A DNA stretch of 64,000 nucleotides, taken from Clostridia bacterium. Lineage in GTDB: Bacteria; Bacillota; Clostridia; Oscillospirales; Acutalibacteraceae. The stretch covers positions 1 through 64,000 of the forward strand of contig JAQXZA010000012.1 in assembly GCA_029226955.1 (NCBI GenBank), given 5' to 3'. The notes under the pieces are model-generated. The model was not told the origin of the DNA. It made no database searches and worked only from the letters and a program-made list of their open reading frames with translations. A program made the position numbers and the translations under genes. Positions 45,660 to 55,729 of the stretch are shown here, in pieces (the first letter of the stretch is position 1; every line of letters starts with the position of its first letter).

Positions 45660-45983
45660 ATGTCTAATAAAGAAAAGATAAGCGTTTGGTTAGACCCGGA
45701 AATCAATGAGATGCTTGAACGGATCAAGCAGAAAACAGGACAGAATAAAAGTCGTTTGATAAACAGAATATTAAAACAAAATTCTGCTGATATAATAATT
45801 ATAGAGTCAACAAAAATCGCGGCATCGCTTTTTGATATCCGGCGTTTACTGAAGCAAATGCCGGATGATGATTCCGTCAAAGTGAAAGTTGAAGCTGCTT
45901 GCGACTTGCTGACACAGGAACTATATAATTTGTTTGATAAAGGGGGCGATTCAAATGGCAATTTTGAAAGCGATAAATGTTAA
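45660..45983 (+). CDS. Ribbon-helix-helix mobilization-type protein
   Basis: EKISVWLDPEINEMLERIKQKTGQNKSRLINRIL; overlaps relaxase start. Confidence 0.65.
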   Translation: MSNKEKISVWLDPEINEMLERIKQKTGQNKSRLINRILKQNSADIIIIESTKIAASLFDIRRLLKQMPDDDSVKVKVEAACDLLTQELYNLFDKGGDSNGNFESDKC

Positions 45984-46731
45984 GAATGCAGACAGAAAGA
46001 GATTTCTTGAAGCACTTGACTATGTTTCAAATCCTGCCAAAAATCCTGATACAGACTTGTCGGACAAAGCCAAAAAGTTTGAAATGGTAACTTTGGTTAA
46101 CCGTAAACTTTATGGACAGGAAGACTGCAAAAGACAATTTAAGCAGTATATTATATCCATGGAAAATGAATGACCCGATAATCCCCATAACCGTGAAAGA
46201 TTCAACAAAGCATTTTCCGGGGTTGTAAATGAATGTGAAATGTATTTCATGAATAAGGGATACATGGCGTCAGGATATATTCATTATAATACAAATCATC
46301 CTCATTGTCATATACTGCTTGAAACCTGTAATGGAATAAACGGTAAGCAATATACAGAGTCACAATCCGATCTTGCAAACTTTAAAAAATTTGTAAGTTC
46401 AATACTCCTCAGTTATGGATTTGACGAAAAAATACTTATTGAGGTTAAATTCATTACCGAAGAAGAATTGTTTCAGGAGGAACAATCCGATATTATATCC
46501 GATGATAAAATTGACTCCGTTGATAAGCATTGTAAATCTTCGGACGACGGCAAGGAAAATTTCACTTCGGAAATATTGCCATGGAACATTGGAACTATGG
46601 AACACAGCCGAACACATATTCCGCAAAGAGTAATGTGCTTAACAGTAGCACCGGAACAAAAAAAGGAAATGTGTAAAATAGTACCGCAAAACAAAAAGAA
46701 AATTATGTGCAACATAATTTCACACAAATAA
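45955..46731 (+). pseudogene. Relaxase/mobilization nuclease interrupted by an in-frame TGA at 46171-46173
   Basis: MAILKAINVKNADRKRFLEALDYVSNPAKN...ISMENE*PDNPHNRERFNKAF...YIHYNTNHPHCHILLETCNG; both halves are in the same frame. Confidence 0.75.
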
Positions 46732-46750
46732 ATGTCAGGAGGATAATAAC

Positions 46751-46933
46751 ATGCAAAATAAACTTTATTATAGTGCTATGGATGTTTCGGAACTTTTAGG
46801 GATTTCACGATCAAAAGCCTATTCCATAGTAAAAGAAATGAATAAGGAACTTTCCGAAAAAGGCTATATTGTAATTGCCGGAAAAGTTCCCAAGAAATTT
46901 CTTGAAGAAAAGTGCTACGGCATTATAGACTGA
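46751..46933 (+). CDS. Excisionase-like HTH protein
   Basis: YYSAMDVSELLGISRSKAYSIVKEMNKEL, 60 aa, just upstream of the integrase. Confidence 0.7.
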   Translation: MQNKLYYSAMDVSELLGISRSKAYSIVKEMNKELSEKGYIVIAGKVPKKFLEEKCYGIID

Positions 46934-47007
46934 TGATTATATATTGATATGAATTTCCGGGAGGCAGCAATGTCTCCCGGAATGAATTTTAAGGAGCGTA
47001 GAGAGCA

Positions 47008-48105
47008 ATGACAGTAACTAAAAACTCAAAAGGACTGTGGGATGTACAGTTTTACTATAAGGATTATCAGGGCAAAAACATCAAAAAGCATAAGCGTAAT
47101 TTCAAAACCAAAAAGGAGGCCGTTGAATGGGCGGAAAGATTTATCGCACAGCAATCACATAATTTAAATATGGATTTTGAATCGTTCTGGCAGCTTTACA
47201 GGGAAGATATGTCAGGTCGTCTCAGAGAAAATACTTTCCGCACAAAAGACTATATTGTAGAACTGAAAATTCTTCCGTATTTTGGCAAAAAGAAAATTGC
47301 TGATATTACCGCTGCTGATATAAGACGATGGCAGAATAGTCTTATAAGACAAGGATATGCCCCTACATACTTAAAAACAATCCATAATCAGCTCAGTGCA
47401 ATTTTCAACTATGCTGTCAGATATTACGATTTGCCTAAAAATCCCTGTATACAGGCAGGATCAATGGGAAGACGAAACGCACAGGAAATGCAGTTCTGGA
47501 CGCAGGAAGAATTTGAAACATTTATCGAGGCTGTAAAAGATAAACCCATTTCCTACTATGCTTTTATGATTATGTACTGGACAGGTATCAGGGTAGGGGA
47601 ATTGCTTGCACTCACAATTTCCGATTTTGATGCGGAGGAGAAAACCTTGTCGATTACAAAATCATATCAGAGAATAAACGGAAAAGATGTTATTACCGAA
47701 CCCAAAACATCTAAAAGCAATCGAGTAATAACGCTTCCGAACTTTCTTGCAGCAGAAATTGAAGAGTATATCAGTAAGCTTTACGGTATGATGCCAAATG
47801 ACAGGATGTTTGTAATTACAAAATCTTATCTGGAAAAAGAGATGATCAGAGGGGTAAGAATTTCAGGCGTGAAGAAAATCAGGTTACATGACCTTCGACA
47901 CAGTCACGCATCGTTGTTAATTTCCAAATTAGGAGCACAGCCAAATCTTGTTGCGGATCGTCTCGGACATGAAAAAATACAGACAACACTTTCTGTATAT
48001 TCGCATCTTTATCCTAACCAGGCACGAAATCTTGCTGATAAGTTAGATGAACTTGTTGACAAATCTGACGAAGAGGAGATTGATGAAAATGCCAAGCAAC
48101 CATAA
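47008..48105 (+). CDS. Tyrosine site-specific recombinase (integrase)
   Basis: TGIRVGELLALTISDFD, RLHDLRHSHASLLI, LGHEKIQTTLSVYSHL. Confidence 0.95.
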   Translation: MTVTKNSKGLWDVQFYYKDYQGKNIKKHKRNFKTKKEAVEWAERFIAQQSHNLNMDFESFWQLYREDMSGRLRENTFRTKDYIVELKILPYFGKKKIADITAADIRRWQNSLIRQGYAPTYLKTIHNQLSAIFNYAVRYYDLPKNPCIQAGSMGRRNAQEMQFWTQEEFETFIEAVKDKPISYYAFMIMYWTGIRVGELLALTISDFDAEEKTLSITKSYQRINGKDVITEPKTSKSNRVITLPNFLAAEIEEYISKLYGMMPNDRMFVITKSYLEKEMIRGVRISGVKKIRLHDLRHSHASLLISKLGAQPNLVADRLGHEKIQTTLSVYSHLYPNQARNLADKLDELVDKSDEEEIDENAKQP

Positions 48106-48511
48106 AGAGCATCCCACAATATCCTTTCGTCCGAGTGAATGGGCAAGAAAAATTATAGAACAAAGGGCAGAGCTTAGTGGGATGTATAAAAAAGACTTCA
48201 TTACAAGAAGCTGTGTATATTCAAATATAGTCGTGGTAGGCAAAAATGAAAATATACAGCGTATAGTTGATGAGGCACAGGAAATGCAGGCAGTTATGAT
48301 AGAACTGCTTGAACAAATTTATTCCGGTAGGTTTAAGTTGTCTGATGAAAGTTATAATCAGCTCAAAGAAGATTATATGGCTTTTACGATAACATTAGTT
48401 GATATACTTGACGGAGCCGCCTATTTGTTTGAAAAGGAGGCAGTCAAAAATCGAAAAAACTGGAAAGCAGAACTTGAGTTAGAGCAATACCGAAATATTT
48501 TAAAACTGTAA
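48083..48511 (+). CDS. Mobilization-associated protein (MobC-like)
   Basis: ISFRPSEWARKIIEQRAELSGMYKKDFITRSCVYSNIVVVGKNENI; overlaps integrase end. Confidence 0.55.
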   Translation: MKMPSNHKEHPTISFRPSEWARKIIEQRAELSGMYKKDFITRSCVYSNIVVVGKNENIQRIVDEAQEMQAVMIELLEQIYSGRFKLSDESYNQLKEDYMAFTITLVDILDGAAYLFEKEAVKNRKNWKAELELEQYRNILKL

Positions 48512-48588
48512 AATTCAAAGCACAAAACAGATTCGCATAAACCGCCAGGGGTGGTTTATACGGAGAAGTTTTGTGCTTTGAATTTTTT
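48511..48588 (+). terminator. Long two-tier hairpin after the integrase module
   Basis: AAATTCAAAGCACAAAAC / GTTTTGTGCTTTGAATTT (18 bp perfect) enclosing ATAAACC / GGTTTAT, then T-run. Confidence 0.75.
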
Positions 48589-49105
48589 TGAAGGTTAAAG
48601 AGAAAATCTTAACATTTTGTTTTTAGTGAATTTTACTATATATTATTGATTTTAAAGATAAAATAATGAAAAAATTTCTATGGCATTGTGAGAAATGCTT
48701 GTTTTTTCTTTGTGCTTATGATATTATTTAGTAAACTATTTTTTGTGTGAATTTGAATTATTGAGACGAAGATTGCATTGTAGCTACTTGTTATAGTAAA
48801 CTTTGGAAGCTTCTTGTTGACTGAAATATGAATAAAACCGGCATAAAAAGCATCCGAAGTAAGCTTTAATCTAATACTTCGTTTGGGTAAAAACGAAACA
48901 GTATCTTTTAAGAGTATTGAAAAAATATGTATGGCTCTGAAGTGTAATATTATTAGGAAAATATTTAGGATATACTCTCTTACTTATAAAAGCGAGAGAG
49001 TATGTCACTAAATAAAATTTCACTAATATGTAGCTGGTAAATGAAGAAAATAAAGAAAACAAATTGAAGTCTTGATTTGCAGACGGCGAAAGGAATAGGG
49101 TAAAG

Positions 49106-49528
49106 ATGGGAAATATTATACCTGCTTGGAAATTTTCAAAAAATAATATTTCTGGGCTATTAAAACCAATCATTTATTGTTGTCCATATGAAGGCATTGC
49201 AGATACAGCAGTGTCAATCAACCTGCTTTTAGCTAAGAAATTGGTTGAATGCAGATTAACCCGAAGGACAATGCGAATAGAGACCTTTTTTAATCAAATC
49301 TTGAGTCAGTTGCCAGATGGTGCTGTAATCAAGGATTTTGATGTAATGTTTAATCCAAAATATAAAGTAGACGTGCTACGAATTATGACAGTTGCATGCA
49401 AAAAGAAACCATTCAGTGTTATATGGCCTGGAAAATGTGAAGATGGAAAGCTGTTCTATGCTGAAGATGGTTACCTTGATTTCAAGGTGTTCAATGTAGA
49501 AGAATACGATGTAACATGTGTTGTTTAA
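49106..49528 (+). CDS. BrxF-like protein (type 3 BREX) with no recognisable P-loop
   Basis: VSINLLLAKKLVECRLTRRTMRIETFFNQIL...VMFNPKYKVDVLRIMTVACKKKPFSVIWPGKCEDGKLFYAEDGYLDF resembles the BrxF core; position upstream of brxC. Confidence 0.6.
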   Translation: MGNIIPAWKFSKNNISGLLKPIIYCCPYEGIADTAVSINLLLAKKLVECRLTRRTMRIETFFNQILSQLPDGAVIKDFDVMFNPKYKVDVLRIMTVACKKKPFSVIWPGKCEDGKLFYAEDGYLDFKVFNVEEYDVTCVV

Positions 49529-49541
49529 GGAGGAGCATAAA

Positions 49542-52500
49542 ATGAAATATTCTGAGTTAATCAGTTTCAATCCCATTGAGGATGTCATACAGCTTGTAAC
49601 AGCTGGAGATACCAATAAGGCTCGTGAGTATGTAAAAACCTATGTTATGTCTGATTCAATGGCAGAAGCTTTACAGGCTCCGATTATTGACCAATTGCAA
49701 ATGGACGAGGTGGTTGATAACAAAGGCGTGCTGGTAGTTGGTAACTATGGTACCGGTAAATCTCACTTGATGTCCGTTATCTCTGCTATTGCAACGGATG
49801 CTGACAATTTGCAGTATCTACAAAATCGTAAGTTTGCCAAGCAGATGGAACCTATTGCTGGCAAATTTGAAGTTCTGCGCATTGAGATCGGTGGTCTTGT
49901 TATGCCTCTGTATGATGTCATAATGGGCGATGTGCAGGATGACTTTGATAGTCGTGGTATCAAATTTGAAGTACCTGAATACGGCAGCGTAAAGAGCCTT
50001 AAGACCGTTATCAAAAATATGATGATTGCCTTCTCTAAGAAGTATCCTGATAAGGGTTATTTGATCATCGTTGATGAGTTCCTGTCTTATCTTTCTTCCC
50101 GTGATGAGAGAGAAATCGTTCTTGACCTTGAATTCTTTCGTGCTCTTGGTGAGATGTGTTCTAAGTCCAAGTTGCGTGTCATTTTTGGCATGCAGGAGAA
50201 AATTTTTGATAATCCTCGCTTCAGCTTCGTGGCCGACACACTGAAACACGTTAGTGATCGTTTCACTCAACTTATTATTACAAAGGAAGCTACATCCTAT
50301 GTTGTGTCTGAGCGTATTTTGAAAAAAACGCCCGAGCAAAAAGCAATGATTCGCAAACACCTTGAACAGTTCTGTGGTCTTTATACCGGCATGTCATCCA
50401 GATTGGAAGAATTTGTGGACTTGTTCCCGATTCATCCTTCCTACATTGACGTATTTAATAAAATTTATTTGATAGAGAATCGCCACATCCTGAAGAATAT
50501 CTCGGTAACCATCAAGAGCATCTTTAACACCGAGGTTCCTCAGAATGCACCGGGCATCATTTCCTTCGATAACTATTGGCCTGCAATCAAGTCTAATGGT
50601 CTGCTGAAGAGCGATGTGACCATCAGTCGTGTTGTGAATGCCAGCCAGCAGTTGGAAGATATTATCAACCGTGCTTTCCCGAAAGCTGTGTACAAGCCTC
50701 TGGCGACAAAGATTATCTATGCTTTGAGTGTGCACAGGCTTACTACCAACGGTCTGGATGTGCAGTTTGGCATGACTGCGGAAAATTTAAAGGATGACCT
50801 GTGCCTGTATCTGCCTATGCCGGAGCAAGATGCAGATTTTCTGCTTTCTCTCATCAAAACCACTTTGCGTGACATCATGACTACCGTTTCCGGTCAATTC
50901 ATCATTTATAACGATGCAAACAATCAGTATTACATTGACGTGGATAAAATTGTGGACTACGATGCAAAGATTAAGCAGAAGGCTTCCATTCTGGCTGATG
51001 GGGAATTGAACCGCTATTTCTATGATGTTGTTTATCGGTGCTTGGAGTGGGACGCAAAGCAATATGTTACCAACTTCAATATTTATGAATATGATCTAAA
51101 TTGGGATTCTCACAATATTTTCCGTGAAGGATACTTGTTTATGGGTCTGCCAGGAGAGCGTAGCACTGCCCAGCCGGAGCGTGATTTCTATATTCATATC
51201 ATGCCTCCTTATGACGAGAACGGCAGTTGTGTGAAGAATCTTACTGATGAAGTATATCTGTACTTCAAATCCTCGGATGAATTCCGTGAAATTATGAGCT
51301 TCTATGCTGCAGCACAGAGTCTTGCCCAGATCAGCGAAGGTAAAGATAAGGAAGCATACAATAACAAGGCGAATATACTCCGTAAGAGTCTAATTAAGTA
51401 TCTGAATGAAAATAAGAACACTTGCTTCGATGTAATTTATCAAGGTAAGAAGCGTCAGATGATTGAAGCTTTGAGAGGTCGCTATAACCGTGACATGACC
51501 TTCAAGGATACCATCGACCTTGCAGCGTCACTGTGTCTCGATGAGTATTTTTGTGATAAGTACCCGGACTTCCCGATTATGAAGACCAAGATTACCCGCC
51601 GCAACATGGCAGACTGTGCTCGTGCGGCGTTTGACCATTTTGCTGGAAGAAAGACGCAGCAGTCTACATTAATGCTTCAAAGCTTTGGCATTCTGGATGG
51701 CGACAAAATTCGTCCAGAAGGCTCCAAGTATGCAGCTTACTACATTGACCAAATTCGTAAGCTGCCGCCGCAAGGCGTTCTGAATTATTCTGACATATTT
51801 GAGCCTTGCTTCATGGATACATATATCGAGAAGAAGTTCAAGATTGAGTTTATCTTTACTCCAATCATTTTCTTGTCTATGGTGTATGGTGGATATGCTG
51901 TTATTACAACAAAAGGCGGAAAGACCATCACAGCTTCCAATTTGGATCAGATTCCAAAGACCAATGTTACGGATCTGTACGAGTTCAAATATCTGTCTAG
52001 ACCAGCTCAGATTTCTATGGCCGAACTTAAGAAGCTGTTTGAAGTGCTGGATATCAATCCTGCATTATTGGATAATCCGAATGACCGTGAGAAAGGTGTG
52101 GCTTATCTGCTTACCAAGGCACAGAAGCTGGCTAACTCTGCTGTACTGTCAGCAAACAAGTTGAATAATGGATTCGACCTGTGGGGAGAGCCTTTGGCAA
52201 ATACCGCAGAGGTCGCTATGCTACAGAAGGCTTGTGCTGCTGTTAGGGACGAGTTTAGCAACTATCAGTCGAAGTTCAACACTCCTGCTAAACTGAATAA
52301 CTTTAGTCTTTCTATGGAACAGGTTGATACGCTGGCTGAACAAATCGCACAGATGTTGAAGATTCCGCAGTTTTTAAGCTTCAAGTCCGGTTGTGCTGAT
52401 ATAGTTTCTTATATTGCAAACATTGAATATATTAATTTGGGTGAAGCATTCAAAGCAGAGGTTGATTCTGCGAAAGCCGAGTTTCGTGCTATCCGTGATA

Positions 52501-53234
52501 GTATCATGGATGGTGCTTCTGGCGAAGTTGCTGCTCAGAAGGTTGATGTTGTCCTGTCCAAAGTGAAGGAAAAATATATCAACATCTATTTTGAAAACCA
52601 TAAAAAGAAGAGACTGGATATTACCGATGCCCAGCGAAGAGGAAAAATTCAGGAAGGTCGTTCACTGGCAAGTCTACGCAAACTACGATCCATTGAAATT
52701 TTGTCCGCTGCTAAGCTGACCGATATTGAGACCGAAATGTCCAGTATCAAGGTCTGCTATGAACTGACACCGGAAGAACTGAAAACTACGCACATTTGTC
52801 CGCACTGCCGCTATCATCTTGACGATAAGGTGAAACCAGTATACGGTCAGTTGGACAATCTGGAAATTCGTATTGATGACCTGCTTACCGAGTGGACACA
52901 GACTCTACTCAATACTATTTCTGATCCGATCGTTGCCAGCCAAAAGAAGTTCCTGTCCACCGAACAGCAACGGGCAATTGACGATTTTATTTCAAGTGGC
53001 ACTCTGCCAAAGCGTGTGGACGACTTCTTTGTTAAGGCTATCAACGCATTGCTGAAGGGCTTTGAACCGGTGGTTATCGATATTGATGATCTGATGGAAA
53101 AACTGGAACAAATGCCGCCGATGGATGAAGCATCCTTCAAGGCAAAGGTAAACGAGCTGATTTCTTCCTATACAAAGGGTAAGGATTCTGGCAAACTGCG
53201 TATCGTTGTGAAACGCAGAGAAAGTGAGGGTTAA
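49542..53234 (+). CDS. brxC: BrxC/PglY-like large ATPase (DUF6079-type)
   Basis: GVLVVGNYGTGKSHLMSVISAIA Walker A, GYLIIVDEFLSYLSS Walker B; ~1230 aa. Confidence 0.85.
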   Translation: MKYSELISFNPIEDVIQLVTAGDTNKAREYVKTYVMSDSMAEALQAPIIDQLQMDEVVDNKGVLVVGNYGTGKSHLMSVISAIATDADNLQYLQNRKFAKQMEPIAGKFEVLRIEIGGLVMPLYDVIMGDVQDDFDSRGIKFEVPEYGSVKSLKTVIKNMMIAFSKKYPDKGYLIIVDEFLSYLSSRDEREIVLDLEFFRALGEMCSKSKLRVIFGMQEKIFDNPRFSFVADTLKHVSDRFTQLIITKEATSYVVSERILKKTPEQKAMIRKHLEQFCGLYTGMSSRLEEFVDLFPIHPSYIDVFNKIYLIENRHILKNISVTIKSIFNTEVPQNAPGIISFDNYWPAIKSNGLLKSDVTISRVVNASQQLEDIINRAFPKAVYKPLATKIIYALSVHRLTTNGLDVQFGMTAENLKDDLCLYLPMPEQDADFLLSLIKTTLRDIMTTVSGQFIIYNDANNQYYIDVDKIVDYDAKIKQKASILADGELNRYFYDVVYRCLEWDAKQYVTNFNIYEYDLNWDSHNIFREGYLFMGLPGERSTAQPERDFYIHIMPPYDENGSCVKNLTDEVYLYFKSSDEFREIMSFYAAAQSLAQISEGKDKEAYNNKANILRKSLIKYLNENKNTCFDVIYQGKKRQMIEALRGRYNRDMTFKDTIDLAASLCLDEYFCDKYPDFPIMKTKITRRNMADCARAAFDHFAGRKTQQSTLMLQSFGILDGDKIRPEGSKYAAYYIDQIRKLPPQGVLNYSDIFEPCFMDTYIEKKFKIEFIFTPIIFLSMVYGGYAVITTKGGKTITASNLDQIPKTNVTDLYEFKYLSRPAQISMAELKKLFEVLDINPALLDNPNDREKGVAYLLTKAQKLANSAVLSANKLNNGFDLWGEPLANTAEVAMLQKACAAVRDEFSNYQSKFNTPAKLNNFSLSMEQVDTLAEQIAQMLKIPQFLSFKSGCADIVSYIANIEYINLGEAFKAEVDSAKAEFRAIRDSIMDGASGEVAAQKVDVVLSKVKEKYINIYFENHKKKRLDITDAQRRGKIQEGRSLASLRKLRSIEILSAAKLTDIETEMSSIKVCYELTPEELKTTHICPHCRYHLDDKVKPVYGQLDNLEIRIDDLLTEWTQTLLNTISDPIVASQKKFLSTEQQRAIDDFISSGTLPKRVDDFFVKAINALLKGFEPVVIDIDDLMEKLEQMPPMDEASFKAKVNELISSYTKGKDSGKLRIVVKRRESEG

Positions 53235-55717
53235 ATGAAACCGAGAAAATTGACAAAAGAGGACATTGATAAAGTACGAAACATAGAGGGTTTCCCCATC
53301 GGTAGTGACGAGGATATTATCGCACTCTCAGATGCACCTATGTATACTGCATGTCCAAACCCGTTCATTGCTTCATTTTTGGAAGAATACGGAACGGTAT
53401 ATGATGAAGAAAGAGATGAATGTGTGCATGTTCCGTATACAGATGATGTTGCCGAAGACAAGCATGATTTGATATATAATATTCATACCTATCATACAAA
53501 GTGCCACCAAAAGCAATTATGACATATTTAGAGCATTACACAAAACCTGGTGATGTTGTTTTGGATGCGTTCTCTGGTTCAGGGATGACCGGAATAGCTG
53601 CACAATTATGTCCTAGTGGGCAAAGAAACGCTATTCTTATTGATTTATCGCCGTATGCTTCATTTATAAGCATGAATTATAACACTCCTAATGATGAAAA
53701 AATTATTTTCGATTTGGAAGCAATTATAAGTGATTTAGAATCGCAATACGGTGACTTTTACCGAACTAATCATGTGGTGGATGGTCATGTTCAAAAAGGA
53801 ATTGATGGACGAAATATTGAGGGAACAATAAATTATACTATTTGGTCGGATGTTTTCTTCTGCCCACATTGCGGTCATGAGATGGTCTATTATCATTCTG
53901 CACTTGATGGAAGAATGAAAGCAATGAAAAAGTTTAATTGCCCTGAGTGTAATTTTGAGATTACAAAAGCCAATATGATTCTCAAAAAGACGACAGAAGT
54001 CGATGCTTCAGGTAAATTGTATGAGTTTGTTCAAAAAAAACCAGTTCTTATTAATTATTCTATTGGAAAAAAGCGTTTCTTTAAAGAGCCAGACGAGTGT
54101 GATTTGAAAAAAATCGCAGAAGCCCGTCCGACAAAATGGATTCCAAGAGATGAATTGCCAGTTGGATATAATACAGAACAGCCGAAGCATTCTCATGGGA
54201 TGTGTTGGGTGAATTCATTCTACACCAGTAGAACACAGTTATTCTTAAGTGAAGCGTATGATAGATTTAGGAAAGATAAGAAAAAGATATTCTTGTTTAC
54301 AAGCATTTTGCCTAAAATGACACTTTTAAATCGATATATGCCTGAACACGGAAGTCGAGCCTTAGTTGGACCAATGGTGGGTACATATTATGTTCCATCT
54401 TTAAGTGTAGAAAACAATGTTATTAATCAGCTTCGTTTTCAATTGCAAAAACTTGGTCATTTGTCTTACTCAAAAGGGAATGTGTTGGTTAGCAACCAAT
54501 CAGCAACAGATCTTAGCAATATTCCTGATAATAGCATTGATTATATTTTTGTTGACCCTCCATTTGGAGCAAATATCATGTACTCGGAGCTGAATTTTAT
54601 GCCCGAAAGCTGGCTGGGTATAAAAACTCAAAATAAGGAAGAGGCGATTGTTAATAATATACAAAAGAAGGCACTTCCTGAATACACAAATTTGATGTAC
54701 AGAAGTTTTGCAGAACTATTTCGAGTCTTAAAGCCTAATCATTGGATAACTATTGAATTTCATAATTCCAAAAATGCTGTATGGAATGCTATTCAGCAAA
54801 GTCTACTGGCGGCAGGATTTGTTATTGCAGATGTAAGAACCTTGAGCAAAGAAAAGAAAACGGTAATGCAGTACAAGTCTGATAACACTGTGGATCAAGA
54901 TCTTGTTATATCGGCCTATAAACCTAAGGATAGTTTTAGAAAATCATTTCTAAGTAAAGTGGGTAGTGAAGATACCGCATGGGAGTTTACAAGACATCAT
55001 TTAGAAAATCTTCCAGTTGTTGTTGTTTCAAATGATAAGATTGAGGTGATTTCTGAAAGACAGGCTTTCTTACTATTTGACAGAATGGTAGCTTATCATA
55101 TTATGCAAGGATTGCCTGTGCCTATGAGTGCAACAGATTATTACCGCGGTCTCGACGAGAAATTCTTGAAACGTGATGGTATGTACTTCTTGGCTGATCA
55201 GGTCAACGAGTATGACACTGCAAGAATTAAGACCGATGTAGAAAACATTCAGTTGAGTATGTACGTTACTAATGAAAAGACCGCTATTTCTTGGTTGTAT
55301 CAGCAGCTGAGCGATGAGTTCGGTGGTCCGCAGACCTATGCAGAACTGCAACCGAAATTCATGCAGGAAGTTAAATCTATTGATAAGTTTGAAGCTATGC
55401 CGGAGCTGTCTACACTGCTGGAAGAAAACTTCTTGCAGGACGAAAAAGGCCGTTGGTATATTCCGAACACTACCAAGGAAGGCGATGTAATCAAACTGCG
55501 TGAAAAAAAATTGTGGAAGGAATTTGAAGGCTATATGAACTCAAAAGGCAAGCTGAAGTTGTTTCGTTCAGAAGCTATTCGTGTCGGCTTTTCTCGCCTC
55601 TGGAAAGATAAGAACTATCAGGCAATTGTTGATATTGCAGAACGACTGCCTGAGCAGACTATTCAGGAAGACGCAAATTTGCTTATGTACTATGATATTA
55701 GCTTGGGGAGAGTGTAA
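53235..55717 (+). pseudogene. BREX DNA adenine methyltransferase (PglX type of type 3), 1-nt frameshift near 53497-53501
   Basis: ORF 53235-53522 (...IYNIHTYHTK|) and GTG-ORF 53501-55717 (|VPPKAIMTYLEHYTKPGDVVLDAFSGSGMTG...DYIFVDPPFGANIMYSELNF) form one continuous protein if one base is restored in ACAAAGTG. Confidence 0.8.
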
Positions 55718-55729
55718 GGAGTTGAATAT

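Noticed and set aside
46171-46173. TGA recoding or selenocysteine in the relaxase
   Set aside because: Many intact genes here terminate with TGA, no SECIS-like hairpin was recognised, and relaxases are not selenoproteins; a nonsense mutation is simpler.
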